The notes under the pieces are model-generated. The model searched no databases. It was not told the origin of the DNA and saw nothing but the letters and a program-made list of their open reading frames with translations. This document shows positions 1-7,727 of a stretch of 10,554 nt of DNA, in pieces; positions within the stretch are counted from its first letter, which is position 1, and every line of letters begins with the position of its first letter. Source of the stretch: DATAVB01 sp040414495. GTDB taxonomy: Bacteria > Actinomycetota > Actinomycetes > Mycobacteriales > QHCD01. A program made the translations under genes and the position numbers. The stretch lies in NCBI GenBank assembly GCA_040414495.1, contig JBEDUI010000062.1, positions 1-10,554 on the forward strand. The letters run 5' to 3'.

Positions 1-258
1 TCGTACGCACATCGTTGACGAACGCCATCACGATCACGGGCGCGATCACGACTGTTGCCAAGGCACCGGCATCTGGCGACCGGATCCGCCCAGGGGCACA
101 GAGATCGCCGCTCAACGGCAGACAAACACCGGTCGGGCCGGCACGATCGTCAGAGGACAGCTCCACCTAGCCGCTCAGCGGCACACAAACTCACCTCAGC
201 CGCGCCGAAAACCCGGTCGCCGAGCACAGCAGTTCGTGCACCGTCAAACGTCAACTAC
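1..258. other. Left-edge stretch, no convincing gene
   Basis: This is the sequence downstream of the gudD stop. On the minus strand a frame stays open from a GTG at 166-164 (directly after an in-frame TAG at 169-167) to the window edge, 55 codons. Only its last 20 or so codons look protein-like: a hydrophobic run containing ATVVIAPVIVMAF. That could be the start of a gene continuing outside the window from the TTG near 57, or a fragment of a membrane protein such as a permease helix. I see no ribosome-binding site that settles it. A small hairpin, GCCGC-TCA-GCGGC at 170-182, lies downstream of gudD but lacks a T-tract, so it is only a weak terminator candidate. Confidence 0.3.
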
Positions 259-1536
259 TCACCAGGTCCCGACCGGCTTGGTGAAATCGGCCCGGAACTG
301 CCGCATGTACGAGCCATCGTCGCGCCGACGGATACCGCAGTTCAGGTACTGCTCGTGCAACCGGGCCAAGGCGTACGGGTCGAGCTCGACCCCCAGACCC
401 GGCGCCGACGGTACCGGAACCGCACCGTCGACAAAGGACAGTGGCCGGGTGACCACATCGTCGGTCGCCCACGGTCGGTGCGTATCGCAGGCATAGCGCA
501 GATTCGGCGTCGCCGCCGCCAGCTGCACCATCGCCGCCAGGCTGATCCCCAGGTGCGAGTTGGAGTGCATCGACAGTCCCCAACCGAAGGTCTCGCAGAT
601 CGCGGCCAGATGACTCGAGGCCCGCAAACCGCCCCAGTAGTGGTGATCGGACAGCACGATCCCGACGCTGCCCAGCGACACCGCCTCGGGAATGTCGGCG
701 AACGCGACCACGCACATGTTGGTGGCCAGCGGCATCGGCGCCACCGCCGCGACTTCGGCCATGCCCGGCCGGCCGGGGGTCGGGTCCTCCAGATATTCCA
801 GTACGCCGTCGAGTTCGGCCGCGATCCGCATCGATGTCGGCACACTCCATGCGGCGTTCGGGTCCAGTCGCAACGGCATATCGGGGAACTCCGCCGCCAG
901 CGCCTTGATCGCGGCCGCCTCTTCCTCGGGCGGGAACGCACCGCCTTTGAGCTTCAACGAGGAAAATCCGTACTCACGTACCATTTTCTTCGCCTGCGCC
1001 ACGATCCCGTCCGGATCGACGGCGGCACCCCACTCGTCCGGGTCAGCGCCAGGATGCCCGGCCCACTTATAAAAGAGGTACGCCGAGAACGGCACCGCGT
1101 CGCGCACCTTGCCACCGAGCAGTTCGTGCACCGGCTTCCCGGTCAGCTTTCCCTGCAGGTCCCAGAATGCGATTTCGAATGCGGCAAACGCCCGCGCCTG
1201 CGACTTTTGCGCGCTCGACGGGCCGGTAAGCCCATGCGCGTCCGGAGTGTCCACATCGCCCAGTGCGCCCGATACCCGGGCCCACAGGCCATTGAGGTCG
1301 AATGGCGAGAGGCCCGCCAGCAGCGGCGCGATCGTCCGCAACAACCCCAGAAACGAGTCGTCGCCGTAGCTCTCTCCCAGACCGGTCGTGCCATCGCCCA
1401 GCCGCACCTGGATGATCGAGCGCAACGCGAACGGCTGGTGCACCCCGGCCGCGTTCAGCAGCGGCGGATCGGCGAATGCGACCGGCGTGACAATCACATC
1501 GGCGATTACATCAGCAGGGACATCAGCGACCGGCAT
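259..1536 (-). CDS. gudD: Glucarate dehydratase (enolase superfamily)
   Basis: Dehydrates D-glucarate (often also L-idarate) to 5-keto-4-deoxyglucarate (EC 4.2.1.40), a cytoplasmic Mg-dependent step of aldarate catabolism. The 425-residue protein carries the expected active site: KLK at 195-197 (K197 matching the catalytic Lys207 of the E. coli enzyme), metal ligands D225 (in LDPN), E250 (in LEDP) and N273 (in ATNM), and the D297/H324 dyad in SDHHYWGG and SMHSNSHLG. Spacing follows E. coli GudD with offsets of 10-16 residues. The frame is open upstream to 1662, but the ATG at 1536 is chosen because GGAGGAGG lies six bases before it and the protein then begins like other family members. It overlaps the 3' end of kdgD by 14 bp, so its ribosome-binding site lies inside kdgD and translation is probably coupled. 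Function is near certain; glucarate versus another aldarate as the main substrate is less so. Confidence 0.95.
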   Translation of the reverse strand: MPVADVPADVIADVIVTPVAFADPPLLNAAGVHQPFALRSIIQVRLGDGTTGLGESYGDDSFLGLLRTIAPLLAGLSPFDLNGLWARVSGALGDVDTPDAHGLTGPSSAQKSQARAFAAFEIAFWDLQGKLTGKPVHELLGGKVRDAVPFSAYLFYKWAGHPGADPDEWGAAVDPDGIVAQAKKMVREYGFSSLKLKGGAFPPEEEAAAIKALAAEFPDMPLRLDPNAAWSVPTSMRIAAELDGVLEYLEDPTPGRPGMAEVAAVAPMPLATNMCVVAFADIPEAVSLGSVGIVLSDHHYWGGLRASSHLAAICETFGWGLSMHSNSHLGISLAAMVQLAAATPNLRYACDTHRPWATDDVVTRPLSFVDGAVPVPSAPGLGVELDPYALARLHEQYLNCGIRRRDDGSYMRQFRADFTKPVGTW

Positions 1537-2452
1537 GAGCAACCTCCTCCAACGCCGCGAGTCCACGCGAAACGATGTCGGCCAACGTCTTTTCATCTTC
1601 CGGCGAGGGATCGACCAGCGGTGGCCGGACCCCACCAAGGGCCAGCCCCTGCTGCCGGGCACCGGCTTTCACCAACGACACGGCATATCCGGGAACGCTC
1701 GACCGTAATGCGGCGAACGGCAGGTAGAACTCCGCCAGCAACGTGTCAATGACCCGCTGCCGACCACGGCCGATCGCGTCGTGAAATGCGGTCGCGATGC
1801 CGGGAACGAAGGTCGCGACGGCTGAGGAATAGTCGGTAATGCCGATACCGGAATACGCCTGGGCGGACAGTTCGGCGGTCGGCATGCCATTGAGGAACCG
1901 GAAGTCCGCCGCGCGCGGATGACCGGAATGCCGTACCGCGGTGACGATTCGCTGCATCAATTCCAGGTCGCCGCGACCGTCCTTGATCCCGGCCACGGTG
2001 GGAATGTCCAGCAGCTGCACGGCTGTCTGTGGGGTCAGCACGGCGTTCGCGCGTTGGTACACGAGCAGCGGGCGGTCGGTGGCCGCCGCGACATGCCGGA
2101 CGTACCGCAGCACGCCCGCGGCCGGTGCCTCGACCAGATATGGCGGCAGCAGCAACAACCCGTCCGCACCGGCATTCGCGGCCATCTCGGCGAATTCGGT
2201 CGCCACGGCAGGACCGCCACCCACGCCGGCGTAGACCGGGACCGAGCCACCCACGGTCTGCACCGCGACCCGTACGACCTCGCCGTATTCGGCCAACGAC
2301 AATGCGGTGAACTCACCGGTGCCGCAGGCGGCGAACACCGCGGCCGGTCCCCACTGCAACTGCTGCCGGATATGCTCCGCGAATACATCCAGTGCCACCT
2401 GCCGGCCATCGGCGGTGAACGGCGTCAACGGGAATGACAGAACGCCAGCCAT
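1523..2452 (-). CDS. kdgD: 5-dehydro-4-deoxyglucarate dehydratase (DHDPS family)
   Basis: Converts 5-keto-4-deoxyglucarate to 2-ketoglutarate semialdehyde with loss of water and CO2 (EC 4.2.1.41), the step after GudD. The 309-residue protein is a dihydrodipicolinate synthase/N-acetylneuraminate lyase-type barrel: GTGEF at 44-48 (the carboxylate-binding loop, GTTGE in DHDPS), Tyr132 in VYQRAN, and the Schiff-base Lys157 in GIKDGRGD, where the Asp-Gly-Arg-Gly-Asp context is typical of KdgD rather than DapA. PPYL at 103-106 is also characteristic. The ATG has GGAAGG five bases upstream. It is first in a two-gene operon with gudD, which it overlaps by 14 bp, and is transcribed divergently from the udh-like gene. 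The gene for the product's dehydrogenase is absent from the window. Confidence 0.95.
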   Translation of the reverse strand: MAGVLSFPLTPFTADGRQVALDVFAEHIRQQLQWGPAAVFAACGTGEFTALSLAEYGEVVRVAVQTVGGSVPVYAGVGGGPAVATEFAEMAANAGADGLLLLPPYLVEAPAAGVLRYVRHVAAATDRPLLVYQRANAVLTPQTAVQLLDIPTVAGIKDGRGDLELMQRIVTAVRHSGHPRAADFRFLNGMPTAELSAQAYSGIGITDYSSAVATFVPGIATAFHDAIGRGRQRVIDTLLAEFYLPFAALRSSVPGYAVSLVKAGARQQGLALGGVRPPLVDPSPEDEKTLADIVSRGLAALEEVAHAGR

Positions 2453-2524
2453 GAGATCCTTCCGGCTCGGGCAATAAATGGCCGAATTCTTTCAGATGAA
2501 TGTGACGCCGTATAGAGTCTCGCA
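2453..2524. promoter_or_regulatory. Divergent kdgD / udh promoter region
   Basis: These 72 bp must hold the promoters of both the kdgD-gudD operon and the udh-like gene. An imperfect palindrome, ATTC-N8-GAAT at 2486-2501, lies in the middle and could be an operator; it matches no regulator site I recognise. On the minus strand, TTCATC and TTATTG 17 bases apart are a weak -35/-10 candidate for kdgD. No regulator gene lies next to this block, so the controlling protein is either the DeoR protein at 7850 or something outside the window. Confidence 0.5.
2513..2524 (+). promoter_or_regulatory. -10 element for a leaderless udh transcript
   Basis: TAGAGT at 2513-2518 fits the actinobacterial -10 pattern TANNNT. 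It is followed by exactly six bases (CTCGCA) and then the GTG start at 2525, leaving no room for a 5' leader. No Shine-Dalgarno sequence precedes the start, which fits a leaderless mRNA. The -35 region is not recognisable. Confidence 0.5.
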
Positions 2525-3331
2525 GTGATGTTCCCCAACCCGCATACGAGCACCGAACGGGTGCTGATCACCGGCGCGGCCGGCGGCGTCGGGCAGTTGT
2601 TACGCAGCCGGTTGGCCGCATCCGGCCGTACGTTGCGGCTTTTCGATATTCGCGAGTTGCACGGCGGACCGGGCGAGGAAACGGTACAGGCGGACCTGAC
2701 CGATCCGGAGGCGATCAGCGCGGCGACGCGCGATACCACCGCGATTCTGCATCTGGCCGGGCACGCGAAAGAGGCGCCGTGGCCGGAAATCCTGCGGGTC
2801 AATGTGGACGGCACCCGTAATGTGCTGGAAGCCGCCCGCGCGAATGGAGTGAGCCGGGTGCTGCTGGCATCCAGCTTTCACGCCATCGGCTGGCACGCCT
2901 GGTCTCCGGGGGCCGAATTACCGGCCGATACGCCGGCCCAGCCGGATGGTTTCTACGGCTGGAGCAAGACCGCAATTGAATCGCTGGGGCGGCTGTACGC
3001 CGACCGCTTCGGAATCCGGGTGTTCTGCCTGCGAATCGGCACGTGTTGCCCGCGCCCGCGAATCGCCCGCCAACTGTCCACCTGGCTCTCCCCCGGTGAC
3101 GCCGCCCGGCTGGTCGAGGCCTGCCTCAGTACTGAGGAGACCGGATTTCACCAGGTGTGGGCAATTTCGGCCAATACCCGACGCTGGTGGTCGTTGGCCG
3201 AAGGTGCGGCGATCGGTTATCACCCACAGGACGACGCCGAGGATTTCGCCGCCGAGGTGACCGGAGTGGCCGAGCCCGGCTCGCTGCTCGGCGGACCGTT
3301 CAGCGAGGTCGAGCTGGGCACCCGGATGTAA
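2525..3331 (+). CDS. udh: NAD-dependent uronate dehydrogenase-like protein
   Basis: Short-chain (extended SDR) dehydrogenase resembling uronate dehydrogenase (EC 1.1.1.203), which oxidises glucuronate or galacturonate to the aldarolactone that feeds GudD. Visible in the 268 residues: Rossmann GAAGGVG at 17-23, Asp41 ending beta-2 (NAD preference), SSFH at 116-119, catalytic Tyr144 and Lys148 in FYGWSK, and RIGTCCPRP (170-178) followed by Arg182 in the segment ARQLSTWLS. From memory of the Agrobacterium enzyme, Tyr136 and Arg174 are conserved, but three substrate contacts differ: Ser75 to Ala81, Asn112 to Phe118 and Ser165 to Thr173. The start is the GTG at 2525, with an ATG directly after it; both suit a leaderless transcript. 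The stop codon TAA uses the first base of the adjoining inverted-repeat element. TTA codons occur at positions 26 and 132. Family and pathway are well supported by kdgD-gudD next door; the exact sugar acid is open. Confidence 0.85.
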   Translation: MMFPNPHTSTERVLITGAAGGVGQLLRSRLAASGRTLRLFDIRELHGGPGEETVQADLTDPEAISAATRDTTAILHLAGHAKEAPWPEILRVNVDGTRNVLEAARANGVSRVLLASSFHAIGWHAWSPGAELPADTPAQPDGFYGWSKTAIESLGRLYADRFGIRVFCLRIGTCCPRPRIARQLSTWLSPGDAARLVEACLSTEETGFHQVWAISANTRRWWSLAEGAAIGYHPQDDAEDFAAEVTGVAEPGSLLGGPFSEVELGTRM

Positions 3332-3521
3332 GGGCGTGTCTGTTAAATCCTCGGCCTGCTGCGCGGCGCCCAAACGACGACCGGCTTCGTTGTCGTCGTC
3401 GCCGATACAACACCGGTATCGGCTCCTCCTCCGCCTTGCGGGACACCCGCACCCGGGCTGCCTTGCCGGATCGCCGCCTGGATCACCGCTCGCGACGGCC
3501 AGGATCCAACAGACACGCCCT
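3331..3521. mobile_element. 191-bp MITE-like element with 21-bp inverted ends
   Basis: The left end (3331-3351) and the reverse complement of the right end (3501-3521) match at 19 of 21 positions. Both begin AGGGCGTGTCTGTT and end ATCCT, with mismatches only at positions 15-16 (AA versus GG). No transposase is encoded in the 191 bp, so it would be non-autonomous: a MITE or an internally deleted insertion sequence. The element fills the gap between two convergent genes and supplies the last base of the udh stop (TAA, 3329-3331) and two bases of the permease stop (TAG, 3522-3520). No clean target duplication is visible; the triplets outside GGGCG are TAA on the left and TAC on the right. The transposase family cannot be assigned by eye. 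Confidence 0.7.
3375..3422. repeat. Two tandem hairpins inside the inverted-repeat element
   Basis: CGACGAC (3375-3381) pairs with GTCGTCG (3392-3398), and CCGATAC (3402-3408) pairs perfectly with GTATCGG (3416-3422) across a 7-base loop. Neither is followed by a T-tract. Lying between convergent genes, they could act as bidirectional transcription barriers, or they may simply be internal structure of the mobile element. Confidence 0.4.
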
Positions 3522-4341
3522 ACTCCTTTACGGCGCCGGAGAGCATTCCGGCGATGAAATGCCGTTGCAGGAAGAAGTAGAGCACCACGACCGGGAGCGC
3601 CACGATCGTCGCACCGGCCGCCAGCAAAGCGAACTGCGAGGTGTGCTGGCCCTGGAAGAACGCGAGCCCGAGCGGTGCCGTCCGTAACTTCTCGGTCGAG
3701 ATCATGACCAACGGCATCAGGAACTCGTTCCAGGTCCACATAAAGATCAGCATCGTCATCGTCAGCAATGCCGGCCGGCTGATCGGCACCAGAATTCGCC
3801 ACAACACCGACCAACTGTTTCCGCCGTCGATCCGGGCCGCCTCGATCAGGCTGCGCGGCACGCCACGGAAGAACGTACGCATCCAGAACGTGCTGAACGC
3901 CAGCGATTGCGCGGCCTGCGGCAGGATCAGCGACCAGTACGTATCGGTCACTCCCCACCCGCGCAGGTCGTAATACAACGGAATGATCAGCGCCTCTTCG
4001 GGCACCATCAAACCCAGCAGCAGCAGGTAGAACAACACCGACGAGCCGCGGAACGTCATCGTGCCGAACGCGTACCCGGCCAGGATCGACAGCACCCCGG
4101 ACAGCACGACCACGCTGACCGTGACAATCACGCTGGACTGCATGTACTCGCCGAAATGTCCCTGGCTCCAGGCGGTGCTGAAGTTCGAGAAATGCAGCGA
4201 ATGCGGCAGTGTCAGCGACGCCGACGACTGTGAAGGCGAGGTCAGCGCCGAGGCCAGCACGCCCACCAAAGGAAAAAGCGCGATGACGGCAAAGAAAACG
4301 AGGATCGTGTAGTTGACGATCACCTCGCGGCGCGAGTTCAC
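3520..4341 (-). CDS. CUT1 sugar ABC transporter permease (MalG type)
   Basis: Second membrane subunit of a carbohydrate ABC importer. The 273 residues predict about six helices (roughly 11-31, 70-92, 102-122, 136-158, 190-212, 236-258). The EAA loop that docks the ATPase starts EAARIDGG at 167-174 and continues to Pro186, as in MalG relatives. Length and the C-terminal end GAVKE are normal for the family, so the neighbouring mobile element has not visibly truncated it. The start is a GTG 28 bp after the first permease's stop, with GGGG seven bases upstream; no other in-frame start lies in that gap. It is the last gene of the kinase-SBP-permease-permease operon, and its TAG stop overlaps the element at 3331-3521. 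The sugar transported cannot be read from the permease. No ATPase gene is present; actinobacteria often share one MsiK-type ATPase among such importers. Confidence 0.93.
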   Translation of the reverse strand: MNSRREVIVNYTILVFFAVIALFPLVGVLASALTSPSQSSASLTLPHSLHFSNFSTAWSQGHFGEYMQSSVIVTVSVVVLSGVLSILAGYAFGTMTFRGSSVLFYLLLLGLMVPEEALIIPLYYDLRGWGVTDTYWSLILPQAAQSLAFSTFWMRTFFRGVPRSLIEAARIDGGNSWSVLWRILVPISRPALLTMTMLIFMWTWNEFLMPLVMISTEKLRTAPLGLAFFQGQHTSQFALLAAGATIVALPVVVLYFFLQRHFIAGMLSGAVKE

Positions 4342-4369
4342 GACCTCACCCCAAGACTGTCCACAGTGT

Positions 4370-5305
4370 TCATCGGCTCTCTCCCGGATCGATCCGGTTG
4401 ATCAGCACCGTGACGACAAGGATCACCAACGTCAACAGAATGCCGATCGCGCACGCCGATCCGACCTGGTTCAGGTCGAAGGCGTAGTGGTAGACCTCGA
4501 ATGCTGGCACCGTGGTCGATTCGCCCGGCCCACCCCGAGTCGCGACGTAAATGAGGTCGAAGGTGCGCAGCCCGGCGACCACGGTTAACGTCATCGCGAC
4601 CGCGATCTGGCTGCGCAGCCCGGGCAACGTCACGCTGAAGAATTCCCGAACCGCGCCGGCGCCGTCGATCCGGGCCGCCTCGTACAGTTCCGCTGGGATC
4701 TGCGAGACACCAGCGAGGAACAGTACGAGACACAGCCCGATTTCGACCCAGGTGCCGATCAATCCGACCGCGGGTAGGGCCCACGTGAAATCGCCCAACC
4801 ACGGCCGGGTGATCGAACCCAACCCGATATCGCCGAGAAAACTGTTCAACACACCGTTCGGCGCGTAGATCGCGGTCCAGGTCGTCGCGACCACGACGGA
4901 CGCGACGACCTGAGGCAGGAACAGCACCACCCGGAAGAACGACAGGTGCTTCAACTTGCTGGCCCGGCCCATGACCGCGGTCAGGAACAACGCCAGGCAG
5001 ATCGGGATGACCGCGTAGAACAGAATCAGGATCGCCGAATGCTCGAACGACGATCCCAACGAACCGTTGTTGAACGCGTCGACGTAATTGCCGAAGCCGA
5101 CCCAGGTGGCCTGGGTCAGCCCGTCCCAGCGGTACAACGAAATCCAGAAACCGTGCAGCAGCGGATAAAGCAGGAACACGCCGAAGACCACGAACGCCGG
5201 CAGCAGATAGAGATACGCGATGCGATCCGACGATTGACGGCCCGTCTTTTTAGACCGGGTTCGCGGCCGTGTCGTCTTGGCAGTGGTGGTCTTCAGCGCG
5301 GTCAC
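4370..5305 (-). CDS. CUT1 sugar ABC transporter permease (MalF type)
   Basis: First membrane subunit of the importer, pairing with the permease that follows. The 311 residues open with a basic tail (many Lys/Arg/Thr to about residue 28), then about six helices (roughly 30-50, 90-111, 122-146, 174-200, 232-254, 283-303). The ATPase-docking EAA loop begins EAARIDGAG at 209-217 and runs to Pro228. The TRGGP segment near 256-260 is a common MalF-type feature. The only plausible start is the GTG at 5305, six bases after the solute-binding protein's stop; no strong ribosome-binding site is visible there, so translation is probably coupled to the upstream gene. Substrate unknown. Confidence 0.93.
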   Translation of the reverse strand: MTALKTTTAKTTRPRTRSKKTGRQSSDRIAYLYLLPAFVVFGVFLLYPLLHGFWISLYRWDGLTQATWVGFGNYVDAFNNGSLGSSFEHSAILILFYAVIPICLALFLTAVMGRASKLKHLSFFRVVLFLPQVVASVVVATTWTAIYAPNGVLNSFLGDIGLGSITRPWLGDFTWALPAVGLIGTWVEIGLCLVLFLAGVSQIPAELYEAARIDGAGAVREFFSVTLPGLRSQIAVAMTLTVVAGLRTFDLIYVATRGGPGESTTVPAFEVYHYAFDLNQVGSACAIGILLTLVILVVTVLINRIDPGESR

Positions 5306-5311
5306 TACGAC

Positions 5312-6691
5312 TCACTTGGTCTTCTTGAAGGCGCTGTAGTCGGCCTGGAGGGCTTTCAGCGCCCCGGCCGGCGACAGCTTGCCCCCGATCATCTGCTGCA
5401 TATTGGAGGTGATGGTGTCGTAGAAGGTTGGCGTCGTGTAGTCCAGGTACGGCAGCAGGCCGTCGTGCTGGCTGATCTGCTGCCAGGCCGTGAAGATGTC
5501 GGCATTCAGCGTGCCGGCCTTCGGCGTGTATCCGGGTGCGCTGAGCGCCGGCAGGTTTCCAGTCTGGGCCAGCACATCGCGGGCCTTGGCGTTGGTGATG
5601 AAGTTGATGTACGCCGCCGCGGCATCGGCGTGCTTGGTTTTCGAGGTAACCGCCCACGCCAGGCCGACACCGCCCTCGGTGACGGTCTGCTGGCCCGCGG
5701 TCGTCGGCGGCGGGTTGAAGAATCCGACGTTGTTGCCCATTGCCTGCTCCAGCTCGGCCAGCCGCCAGGTGCCGTCGATCCGGAAAACGCCCTGGCCCTT
5801 CGCGAAGTTGGCCGAGGCCTCGTCACCGGACAGGCCGTTGGCACCGCCGGGTAGGTAGCCCTTCTTGGCCCAGTTGGAGATCGTCTGCGCGGCCTTGGTC
5901 GTGCCCTGGTCGGTCCAGCTGGCATTTCCGGTGCTGGTGACCAGCTGGCGAACCTTGGCCTTGCCCTCGGTCTGCGCCTGAACGACACCGAAAATGTGAA
6001 TGGCCGGGGACTTGTCCGAGTCGCCGAACTGAATCGGCAGCATTCCCTTGGCCTTGATCTTGGGCAGGTCGCTCTCGAATTCACCGAACGTCTTCGGCAC
6101 CGACAGGCCGGCCTTCTTCAACAGGTTCTTGTTGTAGTACACGCCGACGATTTCGCCGGTCTGCGATACGCCGTAAAGGTTGCCGCTCTGCCAGTCCTGG
6201 CCGTTCGCACTGAACTTGTTGAGGTTCAGCAGCTGCGACGGGTAGTCCTTGTCCCAGCCGTACACCTTCGCGTAGCTGTTCAGCGGCGCCAGCAGGCCGG
6301 CCTTGACGAAGGCGCCCATGTCCGGATAACCCTGGTTGGCCTGCACGACATCGGGCGGATTCTTGCCCGAGAGCGCGAGTTTCAGCGTGGTCTTGAGGTC
6401 GTTGAAGGTACGCGAGACGCGGTTGATTTTAATGTTCGGGTATTTCTGCTGGAATTCCTTGTTCAGCTGTTCGGTTGCCGTGTTGGCCCCGCCCGTACTG
6501 TTCTGGTCCCAGACCGTCAGCGTGATCTTGCCGGCCTTGGCCGGGTCGGTCGAAATGGCGCTGGGCGCCTTGGTCGCGGTGTTGCCGCCGCCGCCACCAC
6601 CGCCGGGTGCGCATGCCGCCACCGTGGCCATGGCGAGCGCGATGGCCGCCACGCCGGCACGGCGGCCGGAAACCTTGAGGAGTCGCTTCAT
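5312..6691 (-). CDS. Sugar ABC transporter solute-binding lipoprotein
   Basis: Extracytoplasmic sugar-binding protein (family 1) that delivers the substrate to the two permeases encoded downstream. The 459 residues begin with a lipoprotein signal: basic MKRLLKVSGRR, a hydrophobic core, then the lipobox VAAC with the lipidated Cys27, followed by a glycine-rich linker. The mature part begins with ITLTVWDQN (strand one of the fold), and has PDVVQANQG, GVYYNKNLLKKAG and the FRIDGTW segment usual for this family. An in-frame TTG lies one codon upstream, but the ATG at 6691 is preferred because GAGAAGG lies six bases before it. It is second in the operon, 25 bp after the kinase. The ligand is not predictable by eye; the neighbouring GH4, kinase and uronate genes suggest a small glycoside, perhaps with a uronic acid. 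Confidence 0.95.
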   Translation of the reverse strand: MKRLLKVSGRRAGVAAIALAMATVAACAPGGGGGGGNTATKAPSAISTDPAKAGKITLTVWDQNSTGGANTATEQLNKEFQQKYPNIKINRVSRTFNDLKTTLKLALSGKNPPDVVQANQGYPDMGAFVKAGLLAPLNSYAKVYGWDKDYPSQLLNLNKFSANGQDWQSGNLYGVSQTGEIVGVYYNKNLLKKAGLSVPKTFGEFESDLPKIKAKGMLPIQFGDSDKSPAIHIFGVVQAQTEGKAKVRQLVTSTGNASWTDQGTTKAAQTISNWAKKGYLPGGANGLSGDEASANFAKGQGVFRIDGTWRLAELEQAMGNNVGFFNPPPTTAGQQTVTEGGVGLAWAVTSKTKHADAAAAYINFITNAKARDVLAQTGNLPALSAPGYTPKAGTLNADIFTAWQQISQHDGLLPYLDYTTPTFYDTITSNMQQMIGGKLSPAGALKALQADYSAFKKTK

Positions 6692-6716
6692 CAAATACCT
6701 TCTCGCTGGGATCTGA

Positions 6717-7712
6717 CTACACCGCCAGACGGCGGCCTAGCTCGGGTTGCAGAAAGGCGAAATCGCTCGAGTGACCCGCGTTCCTGTCAATCCATGCGCC
6801 GATGTCGGGCCAGGTCGGAGCGCTGATCGCGCCTCCGAGTCTGCGTACGGACAGACCGGCGCACAGGTTAGCGAAAAGCAGCCGCTGGTATAGCGGCCAC
6901 TCCGCCAACGTAGCGAACATGAATGCGGCGACGAACACATCGCCGGCACCGGTCGGATCGACGGCGTTGACGTCGATCGCCGGCGCGCTTGCGTATTCAC
7001 CGCTGGCCGCGTCGATCGCGACCGAACCGTCCCGGCCGCGGGTTACCGCCACCAGCGGCACCAGTTCGGACAGCTTTTTGACCGCGTCGTCGGCATTGTC
7101 GGTGCGGGTATAGGAGGTTGCCTCGAGGTCGTTGGGAATGAATGCGTCGAAGTGGGCCAGGCTCGCCAGAATGTCCGACGACCAGCGTTCTTCGGCATCC
7201 CAGCCGACCCCGCCGAACAGCTGCGTGCCGGCCGAACGCAGTTCGCGCGCCCAGACCGGCACCTCGGCGGTCACGCCCAGATGCGTGGCCCGCGCCGACG
7301 GCAGCGATTCGATCGGAAATCCGTCGAGGGTTCCGTGAGTGAGAAATCGGCGATCCTCGCCGTGCGTCACCGAAACGGTCACCGACGTAGGCTCGGTCTT
7401 CGACCACAGCGACCAACGCAGGTCAAGGTTGTCCACACTGGACAGCAGCTCATGCAGATGCCGACCGAACACGTCATCACCGGCCAGGCCGGCCAGTCCG
7501 GTGCGCAGGCCCAGATTCGCCGTCGCGACAGCACGATTCGCCACGCCGCCGGGCGAAACCGCCCGGGCGCTGGCCCAGGCCTCGGCGCCTGGTCCGGGCA
7601 ATTCCGCGATTCCGGCGAGCACCAGATCGAAAAAGATCGTGCCGACGAGAAATACGTCCACTACCGGGTCAGCTCCGTAAGACCGAACCGGAGCGCCGGT
7701 GTCCTTCGGCAT
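6717..7712 (-). CDS. PfkB-family carbohydrate kinase
   Basis: ATP-dependent kinase of the ribokinase/PfkB family, cytoplasmic. The 331 residues show the first family signature region GGVANRAV at 55-62, an NDLE motif at 194-197 (the NxxE magnesium-associated motif), and the second signature DPTGAGD at 252-258 with catalytic Asp258. The frame is open far upstream (to 8159), but the ATG at 7712 is chosen: AGGAG lies eight bases before it, and the protein then has normal family length. First gene of the leftward transporter operon and divergent from the DeoR regulator. The family covers ribose, fructose, 2-keto-3-deoxygluconate, nucleosides and more; nothing here settles the substrate. Two readings fit the context: phosphorylation of the imported glycoside before GH4 cleavage, or of a released monosaccharide whose phosphate would be the DeoR effector. 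Confidence 0.9.
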   Translation of the reverse strand: MPKDTGAPVRSYGADPVVDVFLVGTIFFDLVLAGIAELPGPGAEAWASARAVSPGGVANRAVATANLGLRTGLAGLAGDDVFGRHLHELLSSVDNLDLRWSLWSKTEPTSVTVSVTHGEDRRFLTHGTLDGFPIESLPSARATHLGVTAEVPVWARELRSAGTQLFGGVGWDAEERWSSDILASLAHFDAFIPNDLEATSYTRTDNADDAVKKLSELVPLVAVTRGRDGSVAIDAASGEYASAPAIDVNAVDPTGAGDVFVAAFMFATLAEWPLYQRLLFANLCAGLSVRRLGGAISAPTWPDIGAWIDRNAGHSSDFAFLQPELGRRLAV

Positions 7713-7727
7713 TGCTATCGCTCCTGT

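Noticed and set aside
55..1752. 565-codon open frame on the plus strand, opposite gudD and kdgD
   Set aside because: It is Arg/His/Gln-rich low-complexity translation antisense to gudD and the end of kdgD, which have full catalytic motifs. Long antisense frames are expected at this GC bias.
2918..3958. 346-codon minus-strand frame opposite the udh-like gene, through the element and into the permease region
   Set aside because: It crosses the mobile element and two well-supported genes in wrong frames, and its composition (Arg/Gly/Asp-rich) resembles no family.
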